Shown in pieces: positions 1-12,719 of a stretch of DNA of 64,000 bases. Source of the stretch: Rhynchonema sp. JSB1_4 (taxonomy: Eukaryota > Nematoda > Chromadorea > Monhysterida > Xyalidae); the NCBI GenBank assembly GCA_030248065.1, contig JASAMV010005523.1, positions 1 through 64,000 on the forward strand, in the 5' to 3' direction. The position numbers and the translations under genes are program-made. Position 1 is the stretch's first letter. Each line of letters begins with the position of its first letter. The notes beneath the pieces were generated by a model. That model did no database searches, was not told where the DNA came from, and worked only from the letters and a program-made list of their open reading frames with translations.

Positions 1-529
1 CGGATTAAACGGAATCCAGCTATAACTTAGTCCTAAACCAAGGTTTGGGCCTAGGCTTGAGTTCCAGCTTAGGATCACGTTTGCGCACATATTTAGGCTT
101 GGGCCTTGACTCAGGCTTAAACTTGGGCTTGGGCTTAATCTGAAGCACAGGCGTGGCATTCGTCATCAATCTTCTAGGGAAACGGCCCTGAGGGGAGGCT
201 GATTATGCGGATTTCGTTTGATCCGGTTTTATTTTCGAATCCATAATCAGTCTTCCCTCAGAGCCTCTGCAGGGTGCGCTGATTACAATAGTAATAAGTC
301 TTTCATCCAACCGTTTGGCCGGACCCCATTTTTTGTAGAGTTGGGATCGGTTGGTGGAAAACTGGGTACTTATTGTAATCATTGCAGCCTGCAGAGGCTC
401 TGGGGGAAGACTCAATTATGGATTTGAAAATAAAACGGATTAAACGGAATTCGCATAATTTAGCCTTAAACCCAACGCCATTTCCCGGGAAGACTGATTT
501 GCGAGGTGCTATGCATGCCACGCATGTGT
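1..529. mobile_element. Foldback element copy A, truncated, with telomere-like hexamers
   Basis: This is a truncated copy of the element at 20523-21408, in inverted orientation. It has a left arm, a spacer (about 305-360) and a partial right arm that stops at CACGCATGTG, just where the hexamer block would begin. Positions about 40-150 contain degenerate TTAGGC-type hexamers. The arms share motifs such as GAAGACTGATTATG and AAAACGGATTAAACGG. It abuts the outer left edge of the large palindrome. Confidence 0.75.
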
Positions 530-915
530 CCCCCCCCTTTGAATTTTGATTTGATTTTGAACTGAGAGGACACAGGTCAGTAGGGCAGGATCGGTCGAAG
601 AGTCAAAAATTGCGGCCCGGGGGCCCGACCTGATCCGGTCGGCCCTGGTCCCCGTGAAAACCAAACACAAGAGGGCTCTATTCCAGAGGGCTCTATTCCT
701 GGTCCGGCGCGGCGGTGAGTGTACTTTACCTACCCCTTTTTTCCGTGCGGCGGTTAGTGTACCTCCCACTCCCTGGGGGGGGGGAAGACCCAAAATCAGG
801 AAAAATTCACTTTTTGAGGTGAAAAATTTGACCGATTTTTGGCCCTTTTTGGAAAAAATTCTCCATAAAAAGGGTATTTTTGGCGACTTTTGACAGCATC
901 GACCTAAAAATAACC

Positions 916-1330
916 TACCGTATTCCCTAAAATATAGCCCCCAAAAAATTGACCCCCCCCCCCCCAAAAATACAGCCCCCCTAAAAGGGGTCAGTGAAAA
1001 AATAGAGCCCCCCCAAAAATACAGCCCCCCCCAACTTGGAATTCCCCGCTTGGGGGTCGTAAAGTCAAGTTCTTGTATAAGACACCTTGTGTACAACGTT
1101 TGTGGTTGAGTATATGATGACGTAAAGTCTTTTATGGAAGATCTGCACCTAAAAACACTCAATAATGACCAGTAACACCCTGACAGAACTCCATTTTAGG
1201 GGTATTTTTTGGAACATTTTTTGAGATTTTGGGCAGCGAAAAAATACAGCCCCCCCCAAAATACAGCCCCCCCTAAAAGGGGTTAGTGAAAAAATACAGC
1301 CCCCCCCCTTGTATTTTAGGTTTTACGGTA
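916..1330. mobile_element. C-rich inverted-repeat element, left palindrome arm
   Basis: It starts TACCGTATTCCCTAAAATA and ends with TGTATTTTAGG followed by a TTTTACGGTA end. Internal blocks alternate poly-C with TACAG and TAGAG, and AAAGGGGTCAGTGAA. It resembles the elements at 23149 and 50939 in layout, ends and length (about 415 bp), so it is probably the same superfamily. A long reverse frame across it is low-complexity translation, not a gene. Confidence 0.6.
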
Positions 1331-2100
1331 TTTTAGGCCTAAAACCCCCACTGTTCCCCCTCCGGGTACGCCTGCCTAAAGTAGGCAAATTTAGGCCTAA
1401 AATAGGCATTTCTATGCATTTAATGAGAGATTTTTAGGTCAATCGTCAATTTTGTCAAAAATCGCCAAAATACCCTTTTTATTGAGATTTTTCCCAAAAA
1501 GGGGCAAAAATGAGTCAAATTTTCGACCTCAAAAATGACTTTTCTCCCAATTTGGGTCCTCCGCCCCAGGTGGGTACGTCTGTTCCCCCTCCGAAAAAAG
1601 AAGGGTACCTGTATGTATGGAACACCTGTCCACCCTCCGGACCATGAACTACACTGGCTCCGGGTACACTATCTACCCGAATTTTTGCCTAAAATAGACA
1701 TTTTTAGGCCCAAAATGGACATTTTTAGGTCTAAAACGTGTGATTTTAAGGTCGATGTTGTCACAAACCGCCAAAATACCCTTTTATAGGGTCAAAAAGT
1801 GACTTTTTCCTGAATTTGGGTCTTCCCCCTCGGGGGACGGTACATTATCTCCCCCTCCGAAAAAAACGGGGGGTCCGCTATCTCCCCTCCGGGCCAGGAA
1901 CAACACTGCCCAGCGCCAGCCACAGCACTGTCGTCAGTCAACCTTAGCATTGTATGTTATTTGTTCAATTCCGTGACCGTGACACACTGAATATGAATTA
2001 GTAACCAAATGACAGTGTGGTTTTCTGTTTTTTTAGTGCGCAACGCAACAAGATTAACCGAAACTGACCTAGCCAGGCCCAGGCTGGTCACCACGCCACT
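1331..2100. repeat. Degenerate repeat upstream of left Rpn5
   Basis: It is built of recurring phrases such as TTTTAGGCCTAAAA, CCAAAATACCCTTTT and GGGTAC-rich blocks. The same phrases return near 840-900, 5800-5880 and 25490-25700 and in the mirrored right arm. No credible gene was seen here. Confidence 0.5.
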
Positions 2101-2153
2101 CGACACACAACCACAATAGAGACACACGCACAAGTGGAGGATCGCGCTTCAAA

Positions 2154-5100
2154 ATGGACGAAATCGACATGAAACTGACCGAATCGAGCGACGGCCGATT
2201 GGTGAAAATGGAAGTGGACTATTGCAAAGATGTGGATGAAATAATCCCAGTAGCTGAAAATCTAGTCAAGGTTATCATCAAGTTGGATTGAATAGCTTAG
2301 TTGCGATCGCAAAAGAACCGTATTTTTCGTGAAAAGAAAAAAAACCTAATCTATCTTTTTGGACCGAAAACAAATTTCCATTAGAAAACCGGGATTTCGC
2401 TTCGTTTTGTTTTCGATGAAAACTAAACACTATGCCAATCAAATAACAAAAAGGATCAAAAACGTGGCGTGACTTTTAAATTAATATTTATTGTGTTGAA
2501 TTAAATGTGTTTAATTAAAAATTTCCAGCCGTTTCAGACGTATGGCTATTATTTTTCATGTGCGTTTGTTTGCGTGCGCGCTTACGTTTGCGTTGGATAT
2601 AGTTAGGATCGACCGACCGAAAATTTAAATCTGAGCACCTTTTCTGGTAAATGCTCATACTTTACACCTTACACCAACTATCTTGCAGGCCGGCAAACTA
2701 ACCGAAGCGTTGGAAAAATTGTATGCATTGGAGAAGCTTACGCGCTTGGTTAGTCCGCCATTGGTTGGATTTTTTAGAATGGAGAATTTACACAACTAAA
2801 CAGTTAGTTCTATCACAATATTTTTAGACGATTAGATAATTGCTCGCTCACCTGGCAAGCAAAACATGGCCTAAAATAAAATGTGCTGTTGTGAACCAGT
2901 AAAATCCTGGTTACGTACCATCCTAACCCTAAGCCATCAGAAAGTACATGGTGGGTGTGGGTGATTCGTAGCAGTTCGAATTTGCAATCCCCATACGGGA
3001 TCAAACCAGCCTTGAATGTTTCTTGTATTGCAGGGCGCTGACATGCGCTCGAACGGCCGTATCCTCGAAACGATGGTACGATTGTGCTTCGAATCACGTG
3101 ATTGGACGATGCTCAATGAAACCATTGTGACGCTGTCCAAAAAACGATCGTTAATCAAGAATGTGAGAGCTAAATTTGCATTCGTTTGTATCACTACGTC
3201 CAAGGCACGGTCCATAGAAGCGGTGTAACATACAGGTTTTCATGGAGAAAATCGCAAGGCATTTTTACGAATTCAGTTTTTGTAAACCGGGTCGGAGTAC
3301 GTTTCAACTGAGCGCGTTGCAAGTAGGCTATGAATTACAGGCGGTGACCAAAATGGTGCAGTTGGCATGTACGTATGTCGACCACGAAGTGACGGTGAAA
3401 AATGAAGAACAACGACTCAAACTGATCGACACCTTGCGGACTGTGACTGATGGAAAGGTGGGTATGGTGTCTGTCGTGCTTTTATATTGCACTTACCTAA
3501 GTAACTCGAGACGCCGAATTCAGTCAGACGGCAGCGACCACACTGGATTGTTTCTTCTACGAATTTTGTGTAGCCAAAATTTATATTTATCGACCAGTTT
3601 TCGGTGAAATACCTGTAAAAATGTTTGTGTTCTCCGTTTTTTTTCTAAGTGAAAAGTTTGCAAAAGTTCTGGAGCGAATCATGAGATATAATTTTTTGTG
3701 GCAGAACCCAGTAAGTCGTACGGTTGAACATTGAATTTAGCTCCTCGTCCGAAAGCGAAGCTGGTAAAGAGACAAAAAAATCTTCCACTACAGTGATCAT
3801 GTCAATTACAGATTTACGTTGAAACCGAACGAGCACGTCTGACCAAGAAGTTGGTGCAGGAAAAAGAAGCGAAAGGAGACATCGACGAAGCGGCCAAACT
3901 GCTGTTGTCGCTTCAGGTGCGTGCAATGCAGTTCTGCTTTGTTTTCATGCATGCGAGCTGGAAACGAGTTGCAAAAACTTCAAAAAAACCCAGTGATCAC
4001 ATATTCACAGATCGAAACATTTGGCTCGATGGAACAAAAAGAGAAGATTGAATATCTGCTGGAGCAGATGCGTCTGTCGCTGGCTCGCAAGGACCACGTG
4101 CGCGCGTCGATCATTGCTAAGAAGATCTCCACTCGCTTTTTTGACAAAACTGATTCCGGGGTCAGTGCATTTTGTCTTGTTTGTCGTTTCCTGACTTCTT
4201 TGGCAGCAGTTCGCACTTTGATGATGACTTTCACCTTGATATAGCGCCCCCTCTGTTAGTTGCGGTGCGGTACACCGGTGTTGAAGAAACTGATCTGCCA
4301 TTGAAAGTTCAAAGCGTTTTGTTAGGTAGTCACTTGAGATGAGCCAGTTGATGTTCGTTTGTTGATGCGTTGCAGGTGCAACAACTCAAAGTCAAGTTCT
4401 ACACTCAAATGATCGAGCTTGACTCGCACGATGGCAAGTACGCCGATGTTTGCAAGCACTATCGCGCGCTCGAGAACACCGCCGTCGTGCAGGAGGACAC
4501 GAAGACGTTCGATGATGTGCGTGCGATATGTGGAATTTAGTTGTTTTTTTTTGGGTTTGATCAAACCGATTCCGAGATGTCTTTATTTATTCAGATAGTG
4601 AAATGCGCGGTGTTGTATGCGCTACTGACGCCACACGACAACGAACAGTGGGACTTATTGCATCGCATCAAACTCGACAAGAATCTCGAACGACTGCCTG
4701 CTTATGCGTACGTTCTGCGGCAACTTGCTGCTCCTTTTCCCGTCTTGTTTGACATCGAAACTTGATTGTCGGCTATTATGAAGCCCCAATTTCGCCACCC
4801 ATTTCCATTTGATCTTGTTTGTTGGTGTTCATGTTGAGAATATCAATGAATAAATGTGATCGTTCGTTTGTTTTTTCAGCAAACTTCTTGAGATCTTCAC
4901 CACCGAGCTGCTGATCAATTGGCCTGAAGTGATCACAGGTCAGTCGACCATGGTGTTTTATTTTGAGGTTTTGCAGATGCGTCAGAATTTTTTGCAGATG
5001 CGTCAGAATTTTGGCCCTGCGTGTGGGTTGTGGGGGCGAAGTAGCACGTCAAGTTTTCCACGAAGCAATTTTTTGTGCCACTGAAAATTTTCCGATTCAG

Positions 5101-7129
5101 TTTAAGCATAAAAATGGCACGTAAATACACCAAGCACCCATCTGTTTTGAAGAACGTTGTACGGACAGACGCGCGTTGCTCATAATTTCGTTGGCGAGAA
5201 TTATTATTTTTTGTGAAATGTTTGCGACCAACACAGGTTCATACGAGTCGTTGCTACGTCGAGGCAGCAGCAGTTGCTCGGCAACGAATGTGTTCACGCA
5301 AGGCGACGGTGGTGACAAACGATGGGACGACTTTCAGAAACGCGTCGGGGAACATGTGAGTTTGGTGATCGATTACTAACGCTGATGTGCAATTATTGCA
5401 CACAAAACACTGCGATCCTCTGTAAGCGATAGTCGGAGCCTGGTAGTCGCTCTTTTCCTTTTTAATTTGTAGTCATTTGGGCACCACCGGTACATTTTCT
5501 GTCTAACGCGGCTCCAGATGGACATGGCACCAAATTGAGCCTGTCAGCTCAAACTGTTAGCTTGCGGCGCTTATGTTTGCTCGCTCGGTTGAGTGTTGAA
5601 CAGTGCCGTGGCTACTTCTGGAGGGAGATACTGTACCTTGGCGCCAAAAAAGGGGAGATACCTACAGTACGCAGAGATTAGGGGGGCGGGGGGAAGAAAT
5701 CTTAGGAAGATATACTGCACCATACTACTTTCGCGAGAATTCAATTTTTATGGGTTAAAATGTGCGTAAATCGCGCAAGGCGCGCAAATTTCCGCACTTT
5801 TGGTCGATTTTGACCCGTTTTGGACCAAAAAATACTTTTGGGGTGAAATTTTGCAAAAATTGGGGGAGATACCGTACCTGAGCGCGGGGGGCCACATACC
5901 GCACCGCCGAGGGGGAATACTGTACCCAGCCATAGCACTGATGTTGAACATACATAGGAGAGAACAGGCCCAACCTCCCAGACCGGCTGTGTGCACACAA
6001 GTTGACGTTACGTTGCCCCCCCCCCCCCAAAAAAACAAAAAAAAAACAAAAAAAAATCAAAACCCTAAAAACATCAAACAACCCCACCACATACGAGCGC
6101 CGCCCTCTGGCTGGCGTCAAACGCTGACCGACCCCAATGAAGTCATTGCGCTTTTTCTCGAATCTACGTACAGTTCGAGGAGTGCAGAGTTCGAAGTGTC
6201 ATTTTGTTGCAGAACATTCGTATCATATCCAAATACTACACTGAAATCACGCTCGAACGAATGGCGCAGTTACTCAACTGGGACATCGCTGTGCGTTGTT
6301 GGCCACTTGGTTGTGTTTTCAAATTTTAAATTCGTTCTCTTTGTTTGTCATTTGCTGCTTGACGCGCTTCAGAAAACGGAAGAGTTTGCGTGCAATCTGG
6401 TGGTGAGCGGCGTGATTGCTGATGCCAAAATCGATCGACCGTCCGGCGTCGTCCGGTTTAATAAACGGTCGGTTGTTGTTAAGTGGCGCGGTGCAAGTTC
6501 TATGAATTTCTTATTGATCAGAAATGGTTGGAAAAGCGCTTCGTGCAACATCGTCTCGTTTTGACATTAATGGTGTTTCGCTGACTGCCATATGTGAAGG
6601 GCCGCGTGGATGTTTTTCGTTACTACGTTCTCTCACGCAGCAGACGAATAAAATTGTCGCGCGTGCGCGCGACAGCCAGTCAGCGTGGGGAGAATTTGTT
6701 TTGTGTTGCGCGAGAGAACAAAAGTATAGTTGGGCCGTAGGATATAAAGGCAAACTACGCCAACACGAGCCCGATTTCGGAGGTGGTAGATTAGTGAAAC
6801 ATTCACACGTGGCTGCTGATTTGGAAAACGTTTCACGTTGTAGAATACAACGAGGTGCATGAGGATTTCTCTTTCTTTGCGTTTTGCTATTCCACCAACT
6901 CCCAAATCGGGCTCGTGTTGGCGTTTGCCTTTACAAGCGTAAGCAACTCAATGTTGCCATAACGAATCAGAACTCGAATGAATTACAGACCGTCGCATTG
7001 CAGCAACTCGACGATTGGGCTAATCAGCTGAAGAAACTGAACGACACGTTGAACAAAGCGTCGCATTTGATTCAGAAGGAGCAGATGGTGCACAGACACT
7101 TGCTTGTTGGTGGACATCATCATCACTAA
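2154..7129 (+). CDS. rpn-5: 26S proteasome lid subunit Rpn5/PSMD12, left-arm copy
   Basis: Rpn5 (PSMD12) is a PCI-domain scaffold subunit of the 19S regulatory lid of the 26S proteasome. I read 13 exons: 2154-2270, 2689-2748, 3034-3162, 3341-3457, 3812-3916, 4011-4160, 4376-4516, 4595-4707, 4880-4938, 5237-5355, 6213-6290, 6373-6471, 7004-7129. All introns have GT and AG ends and phases fit, giving 1413 nt and 470 aa (human about 456). Family signatures from memory of the human protein include GRLVKMEVDY near the N-terminus, RLKLIDTLRTVTDGK, GSMEQKEKIEYLLEQMRL, CKHYRAL, PHDNEQWDLLHRI, and the C-terminal winged-helix/PCI part ISKYYTEITLERMAQLL and LVVSGVIADAKIDR, followed by a final helix. The start ATG opens MDEIDMKLTESSDG. 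The exon 12 donor (6471) and exon 13 acceptor (7004) are the least certain junctions. The protein ends in GGHHHH, unlike the human tail. It lies in the left arm of a large palindrome and faces its twin. Confidence 0.95.
6016..6091. repeat. 76-bp low-complexity insertion, left arm only
   Basis: A C14 run followed by A-rich and CA-rich sequence lies in intron 10 of the left Rpn5 gene. The mirror site in the right arm goes directly from CGTTG to TACGAG. Its length equals the shift in paired coordinates from 20,960 to 21,036. Confidence 0.85.
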
Positions 7130-7837
7130 CGATTTCATTTCTGTTCTTGAATTATGTATTAACGATATTGTTTCTGTTCCCCGGTTGTTATTTCTGTGGC
7201 TGAGCGAGCTTCTGCCACTCTTCCTAACTTTGTAAGTGGTTGAAACTGAAAGTGCTGCTAAAATACCGTACGTGTTTGTGATTTGTTACTGTTATCCATT
7301 TTATTCCGGTCAGCCTTGTTCGTGGATAAAACGTTTATATAGAACACGTGTTTTAAAGTTGTATATTTCATTTTTCTGTTGTCGTTTGTCACAAGCGAAC
7401 TGATAATTGCAGCTTCATTGTGGGTGCAGCCGATGGCTGGAGACTGATATTTGAAAAATTATTGTCGTTTGTGTTGGCAACACATTCAAACACCCGCGTC
7501 AGCCTGACAGCCAGTGCGACGTCACGTGACCTTCATTGTTTCATCGCACTGGTCTGCTGATCTAACGTAGTTGCTACGTTGCTGTAACCCAGCAGGCATG
7601 GCGCTACTATGCTTGAACGTGCTGAGATGGCAGGCTCGGAAATGTTACACTCGCGATAGACCTCCCTTCAAACAGTTGACAGAAACGCTCTCGTAACAAG
7701 TTACATAGGAACCAACAAACCCATTATTGGAACCAAAAACATTTGGGGCCGGTATCAAACTGGGTGCGTCCGGGCTTTTGCAGCACGGAACGCACAAGTT
7801 TGATGCCGACCTCAATACAGTCAAACTGTTCGTCATA

Positions 7838-7999
7838 GGGTAGAATTTTGGGCGTAAAGGTCGGTGTAAAGTTCGGTCGAAAGCTCGGTGTAAACGTGAA
7901 ACATTGCCTGTTATTAACGTGGAATGTTTCAAGTTTACACCGAGGTCTATCACACTGTGCTGTCGACCGAACTTTACACCGTTTCGAAAATATCACCCC
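7838..7999. mobile_element. MITE-like palindromic element, left copy
   Basis: The ends are GGGTAGAATTTTGGGCG and a CGTTTCGAAAATATCACCCC terminus. The interior is palindromic, with GTGTAAAGTTCGGTCGA on one side and its complement on the other around a GAAACATT/AATGTTTC core. It lies downstream of the left Rpn5 gene. Confidence 0.6.
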
Positions 8000-9100
8000 A
8001 TAGCCATATGCACACTTTTTGGTGCGTCTCGAAAACTTCCCATGTTTAAAGGGTCTCCGCTATACAGTATATAGGTGACCAAAACCAATCTCATTGAAAC
8101 TTGGCACGGTAACTGGGCTTGGTCCAAAACACTCACGGCCAAGAAAATTTTTTCCCATATCAGCACCCTGTCTGTGCCCGGAGGGCTGAAAGCTAAAAAA
8201 TTGTGACCCTATCTCCGCACCTTGAAATTAAAATGCCGATCTGTTTCGCATGTTCTTTGTGTGCCGTTTGGTCACAATTGTTTTATAAACGCCTTGGCTC
8301 CAATTTAGGGCCATATTCATTTTTTGGTACTACCACAGCTCGCGCTATTTTTCCAAAATCACGTACATTTTAGAAAAAAATTTCTCCGTTGTATTTTTCG
8401 GCCATATAGTGAGCGCAGAGCTTTACTATAAAGCAGGTAAAAAGCCTATCCGCTTTAAAGGAAAACCGATTTTCCATCGCTGCTACGTTCCGACAAAAGT
8501 TCGCTCAACTGTGATGAGCCTCAGCTTTTTTGCATAATTCTGGAGACCCAGGGCACGCTTCTGTGTCATATTTTCCTATTTTAATAACAATGTACCGAGG
8601 TGACATATGGCAGCCAGATAGTAAAAAATATAATTGTTGTTAATTATGTGCAAATCTATGTTGGTTCATCTGCATCCTTGGAGGTACGAGAACAACTGAA
8701 TTTTACACAAAATTCATAATTTTACCTTTTCGCTTGGTTCGTAGCCTACCAATTGGAAGTGTGATATTTACTGTCCGATGAAGACCCAATGTTTGTTGTA
8801 TATTATCAAAGACCAGATGTAGCTGTAACGTATCTTGGGCAGAAGCCGTTAATTGAAGGCACCTAGACGCTGGTCCGGTTATAAGGCCGGTTGTAGTTCC
8901 GCCAAGTCCAACGCATGGACCTCAATGGACACGACTTTTCTCAAGATACGTTAGAGCTAGATTTTGGATTTTGATCGATGAACAACAATTACATTAGGGC
9001 TTATAGGACAGTAAATATCACACTTCATCACAACTTGGGTAGGCCATAAAAGGACGGAGCGAATTTGGTAAAATTTTTTTGTTAAATCAGTTGTTTCTCT

Positions 9101-9690
9101 ACATAGATTACTCCATAATTACATTATTCGGTGGGCTTCTCCCGAAATTTTTTTCATTCCTTCCGGAGCCTAAAAATTTACCCTTATTTTTTTAAGTTTT
9201 GTTTTATATTTTATTTTTTAAGGTTCTTTTTTTTTTTAGTTTTTATATTTTTTTTGTCGTTTTAAGGTGTCTTTTTTTATGTGTAGATGTTTTATTTTTT
9301 TTTTTTATAATATATTTTTTTTTGTTTTTTTTCAGTGTTTAGTATATAGGCGTTTTTTTTTTGTTTTTTTTTTGTTTAAGGTTTGTTTTTTTTTTGGTTT
9401 TTATTTTTTTTATTTAGAGAGTTTTTTTTTGGCAGTAACATTTATAATTTTTCTATAAACATTTGTAAACCACTTCATTCGGAAATTAGTTACCGTTAGA
9501 AAAGTTATAGGTTATTGACGTTTTCTGGCAGACAACATAATTATGAACTTTTTGTGTAATTATTTATGAACACAGCTTCATTCAGAACAGATAGTTAAGT
9601 TACAGTTAGCAAAGTTATAGTTAATGTTTTTTTTGGCAGTAACATTTAAGAACTTTTCGAATCCGAATCAAAACGAATCAAAATTATTCG
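9101..9690. repeat. T-rich spacer start with inverted tandem-repeat units
   Basis: 9185-9440 is almost pure T with scattered G and A. From about 9460 to 9650 there are units such as TTCATTCAGAACAGATAG that are the reverse complement of the tandem units at 10020-10800. Short frames through the T tract are not genes. Confidence 0.6.
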
Positions 9691-10019
9691 ACAGCTGTAC
9701 CACGATCGCCTTAAATTTAGTAGTAAGGGAAGGCAGGCGCTAAGATATCTAATACTGGTGCAGGGCTCGCGGACGCACAAACTGTACGTGTATAAGGCGC
9801 TGTGACCCTCGCGTGCATGGTGACACTGCTGCTGGATCGAGCGTGACAAACGTCTAAGGCCAAGCCATGGCAATAAAAACGCACATAAACATTTCTCAAA
9901 CAGTTTGTGAGTGCCACGTGGTGGTTCACTTATGAAAGAAACTAATCTGAAACGTTTCGCAAACCTAAACACTAACTGAGCCAATGCCGTGTGGTGTGGT
10001 AATTCTGTAAGGAACGCTG
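9691..10019. other. Unique segment in palindrome spacer
   Basis: About 330 bp of non-repetitive sequence lie between inverted tandem-unit blocks. No gene, RNA or splice pattern was recognised. Confidence 0.4.
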
Positions 10020-10800
10020 TTGTTGGTAAATGTTGAATGTAAGTAAATACATAATTTCAAGTTTATAAATATTATGTACCAAAAACATTAACTGTAACTT
10101 ACCGACCTGTTCCGAATGAAGCTGCGTTCATAAATGTTCACACGAAAAGTTCATAAATGTTATATGTAAAAAAACGTTAACTATAAATTGTCTACCGGTA
10201 ACTATAACTTACCTACCTGTCGTGAATGAAGGTACGTTCATAAATGTTTGCACGAAAAGTTTATAAATGTTATATGTAAAAAAACGAACGTTAACTATAA
10301 ATTGTTTACCGGTAACTATAACTTACCTACCTGTTGTGAATGAAGGTACGTTCATAAATGTTTACACTAAATGTTTATAAATGTTATGTGTAAAAAAACG
10401 TTAACTATAAATTGTTTACCGGCAACTATAACTTACCTACCTGTTGTGAATGAAGGTACGTTCATAAATGTTTACACGAAAAGTTTATAAATGTTATATG
10501 TAAAAAAACCTTAACTATAAATTGTTTAACGGTAACTGTAACTTACCTACCTGTTCTGAATGAAGGTGCGTTCATAAGTGTTCACACGCGAAGTTCATAA
10601 ATAAAAAACGTTAACTGTAACTTAGGTAACTGTAACTTAACCATCTGTCCTGAATGAAGCTGGGTTCATAAATGTATACAGGAAAAGTTTATAAAATTTG
10701 TCTGTAAGAAAACATTAACTATAGCTATAGTTTGTTATAGCTTAGCTAAGTGTAACTTAACTATGTGTTCTGAATGAAGGTGTGTTCATAAATGTTGCGG
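10020..10800. repeat. ~110-bp tandem repeat at palindrome centre
   Basis: About seven units carry GTTAACTATAAATTG, ACTTACCTACCTGTT and GAATGAAGGTACGTTCATAA in order. Spacing between units is 110-113 bp. Outer units are more diverged. The block overlaps the geometric centre of the palindrome (about 10,480). Confidence 0.8.
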
Positions 10801-11599
10801 TATCGTAAAAATGAACGGAAGAGGGGGATCCAGGCAACCTAGGTCTAGCCGGCTCCGAGACGGGCGCTTGTAGGATGCGCAGCATTTCTACACGCAGCAG
10901 ACAGCCGTGCTACCTAGGTGGGGTGGTTGGAAGAGGGGCGCGTTGTGTCTCTCACTTATGTATATGCAGACTGAGCAGCAGCGCCAGCCAGACAGGCTAC
11001 ACTAGAAAAGGGGCGCGGGGTGCGCATATTTTCCCGCCGAAAATTAAAACACACCCTGTAATTTGGCCGTTTTACCGCACACTGTTCGTTTTACATCAAA
11101 TACATGGGGGCGCGGGGGGGCCTGAGGTGGGATATGGCCCTGGACCGTCTTGAACACTGGACCCTCTTGCCACGCAACCGAAAATGGGGGCCTGGCCCAA
11201 GGCAAACACGCGGACTGCTTAGAAATGAATTTTTTGCAAGCAAGTGCATATCAATCTATATCATTAGAAAAGCCGCAGGATTTTCGCAGAGTCGAAATTG
11301 TATTTGCCCTTTTGCAGAGGGTCAAATGCTTGCGCTTTAAAGTTCCTCGAGTGCGGAAAGCAAGCATTTTGTGCATCAGGGGCTACCTGACACTGACACC
11401 CAATATTTGAAAAACACACGACACCCAGCTCTATAAATGCCCAGCTCCTGACATTATGTTTGTGGGCTAAAAACAGGCAAATTTTTGGCTTGATTCAGTG
11501 AATTGAACGGTTTTCAACAAACTGGACACAAAAAAGAACTTTTCTACGGCTTGGTGGAACACTTGGACTGTGGTAGTGTCAAAAAAGTGAATATAATCT
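10801..11599. other. Spacer segment without recognised gene
   Basis: It contains short open frames that match no known family. 11460-11590 resembles 31440-31560 (both with a TTCACTGAA-like stretch, a GGACAC and ACTTTT phrases), which suggests a dispersed repeat. Confidence 0.35.
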
Positions 11600-11868
11600 T
11601 AAATTATGTAGAGCCAAGGCGTTTATGAAACATTTGTGACCAAACGGCACTCTAAGAACATGCGAAACAGATCGATATTTTAATTTCAAGGTGCGGAGGT
11701 GGGGTCAAAATTTTTTACCTTTCAGGCCTCCGGCCTCAGACAGGGAGCCGATATGGAAAAAAATTTTCGTGGCCGTGAGTGTTTTGGACCAAGCCCAGTT
11801 ACCGTGCCCAGTTTCATTGAGATTGGTTCCGGTCTCATATATATGGCGGAGACCCTTTAATCTGCATG
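11600..11868. repeat. Direct repeat unit 1 (~270 bp)
   Basis: This is similar to 12720-12990 in the same orientation. Shared phrases are GAGCCAAGGCGTTTAT, GTGACCAAACGGCAC, GAACATGCGAAACAGATCG and GGCCGTGAGTGTTTTGGACC. It ends at GCGGAGACCCTTTAA in both. Confidence 0.75.
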
Positions 11869-12719
11869 CTTGGAGGTACGAGCAACAACTGAATTTTACA
11901 CAAAAAACATAATTTTACCAAATTTTCGCTTCCGTCCTTTTATGGCCTACCCACAGTTGTGATGGAAGTGTGATATTTACTGTCCTATGAAGCCCTAATG
12001 TAATTGTTGTTCATCGATCAAAATCCAAAATTCTAGCTCTAACGTATCTTGAGAAAAGTCGTGTCCATTGAGGTCCATGCGTTGGACTTGGCGGAACTAC
12101 AACCGGCCTTATAACCGGACCAGCGTCTACGGTGCCTTCAATTGAACGGCTTCTGCCCAAGATACGTTACAGCTACAATCTTGGTCTTTGATCGATATAC
12201 AACAATAACATTGGGTCTTCATCGGACAGTAAATATCACACTTCCATCACAACTGTTGGTAGGCTACAAAGATGACGCAAGCGAAAATTTGGTAAAATTA
12301 TGAATTTTGTGTAAAATTCAGTTGTTGCTCGTACCTCCAAGGATGCAGATGAACCAACATAGATTTGCACATAATTAACAACAATTATATTTTTTACTAA
12401 CTGGCGTGCCATATGTCACCTCGGTACATTGTTATTAAAATAGGAAAATATGACACAGAAGCGTGCCCTGGGTCTCCAGAATTATGCAAAAAAGCTGAGG
12501 CTCATCACAGTTGAGCGAACTTTTGTCGGAACGTAGCAGCGATGGAAAATCGGTCTTGGATCGCTTGTAAAGCGTGATAAATGGGCTTTTTACCTGCTTT
12601 ATAGTAAAGCTCTGTGCGCTCTCTATATGGCCGAAAAATACAACGGAGAAATTTTTTTCTAAAATGTACGTGATTTTGGAAAAATAGCGCGAGCTGTGGT
12701 AGTACCAAAAAATGAATAT

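Larger units (their letters stand above)
537..9100 (+). repeat. Left arm of ~20-kb inverted repeat
   Basis: Reverse-complement matches run continuously to 11870-20421: paired positions sum to about 20,960 across most of the arm and to 21,036 inward of a 76-bp left-only insertion. It contains the left Rpn5 gene, a C-rich inverted-repeat element (916-1330) and a MITE (7838-7999). Similarity falls toward the spacer. Confidence 0.9.

Noticed and set aside
509..1162. Long reverse-strand open frame of about 217 codons
   Set aside because: It runs through C-rich repeat blocks, giving Gly-rich low-complexity translation, and its mirror frame is broken in the right arm.
5800..6564. 254-codon frame across Rpn5 introns 10-12
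   Set aside because: It reads through a low-complexity insertion and across splice sites; in the right arm it is interrupted. Only the embedded exons are real.
9267..9458. Phe-rich small open frame
   Set aside because: It is a translation of a T-rich tract.
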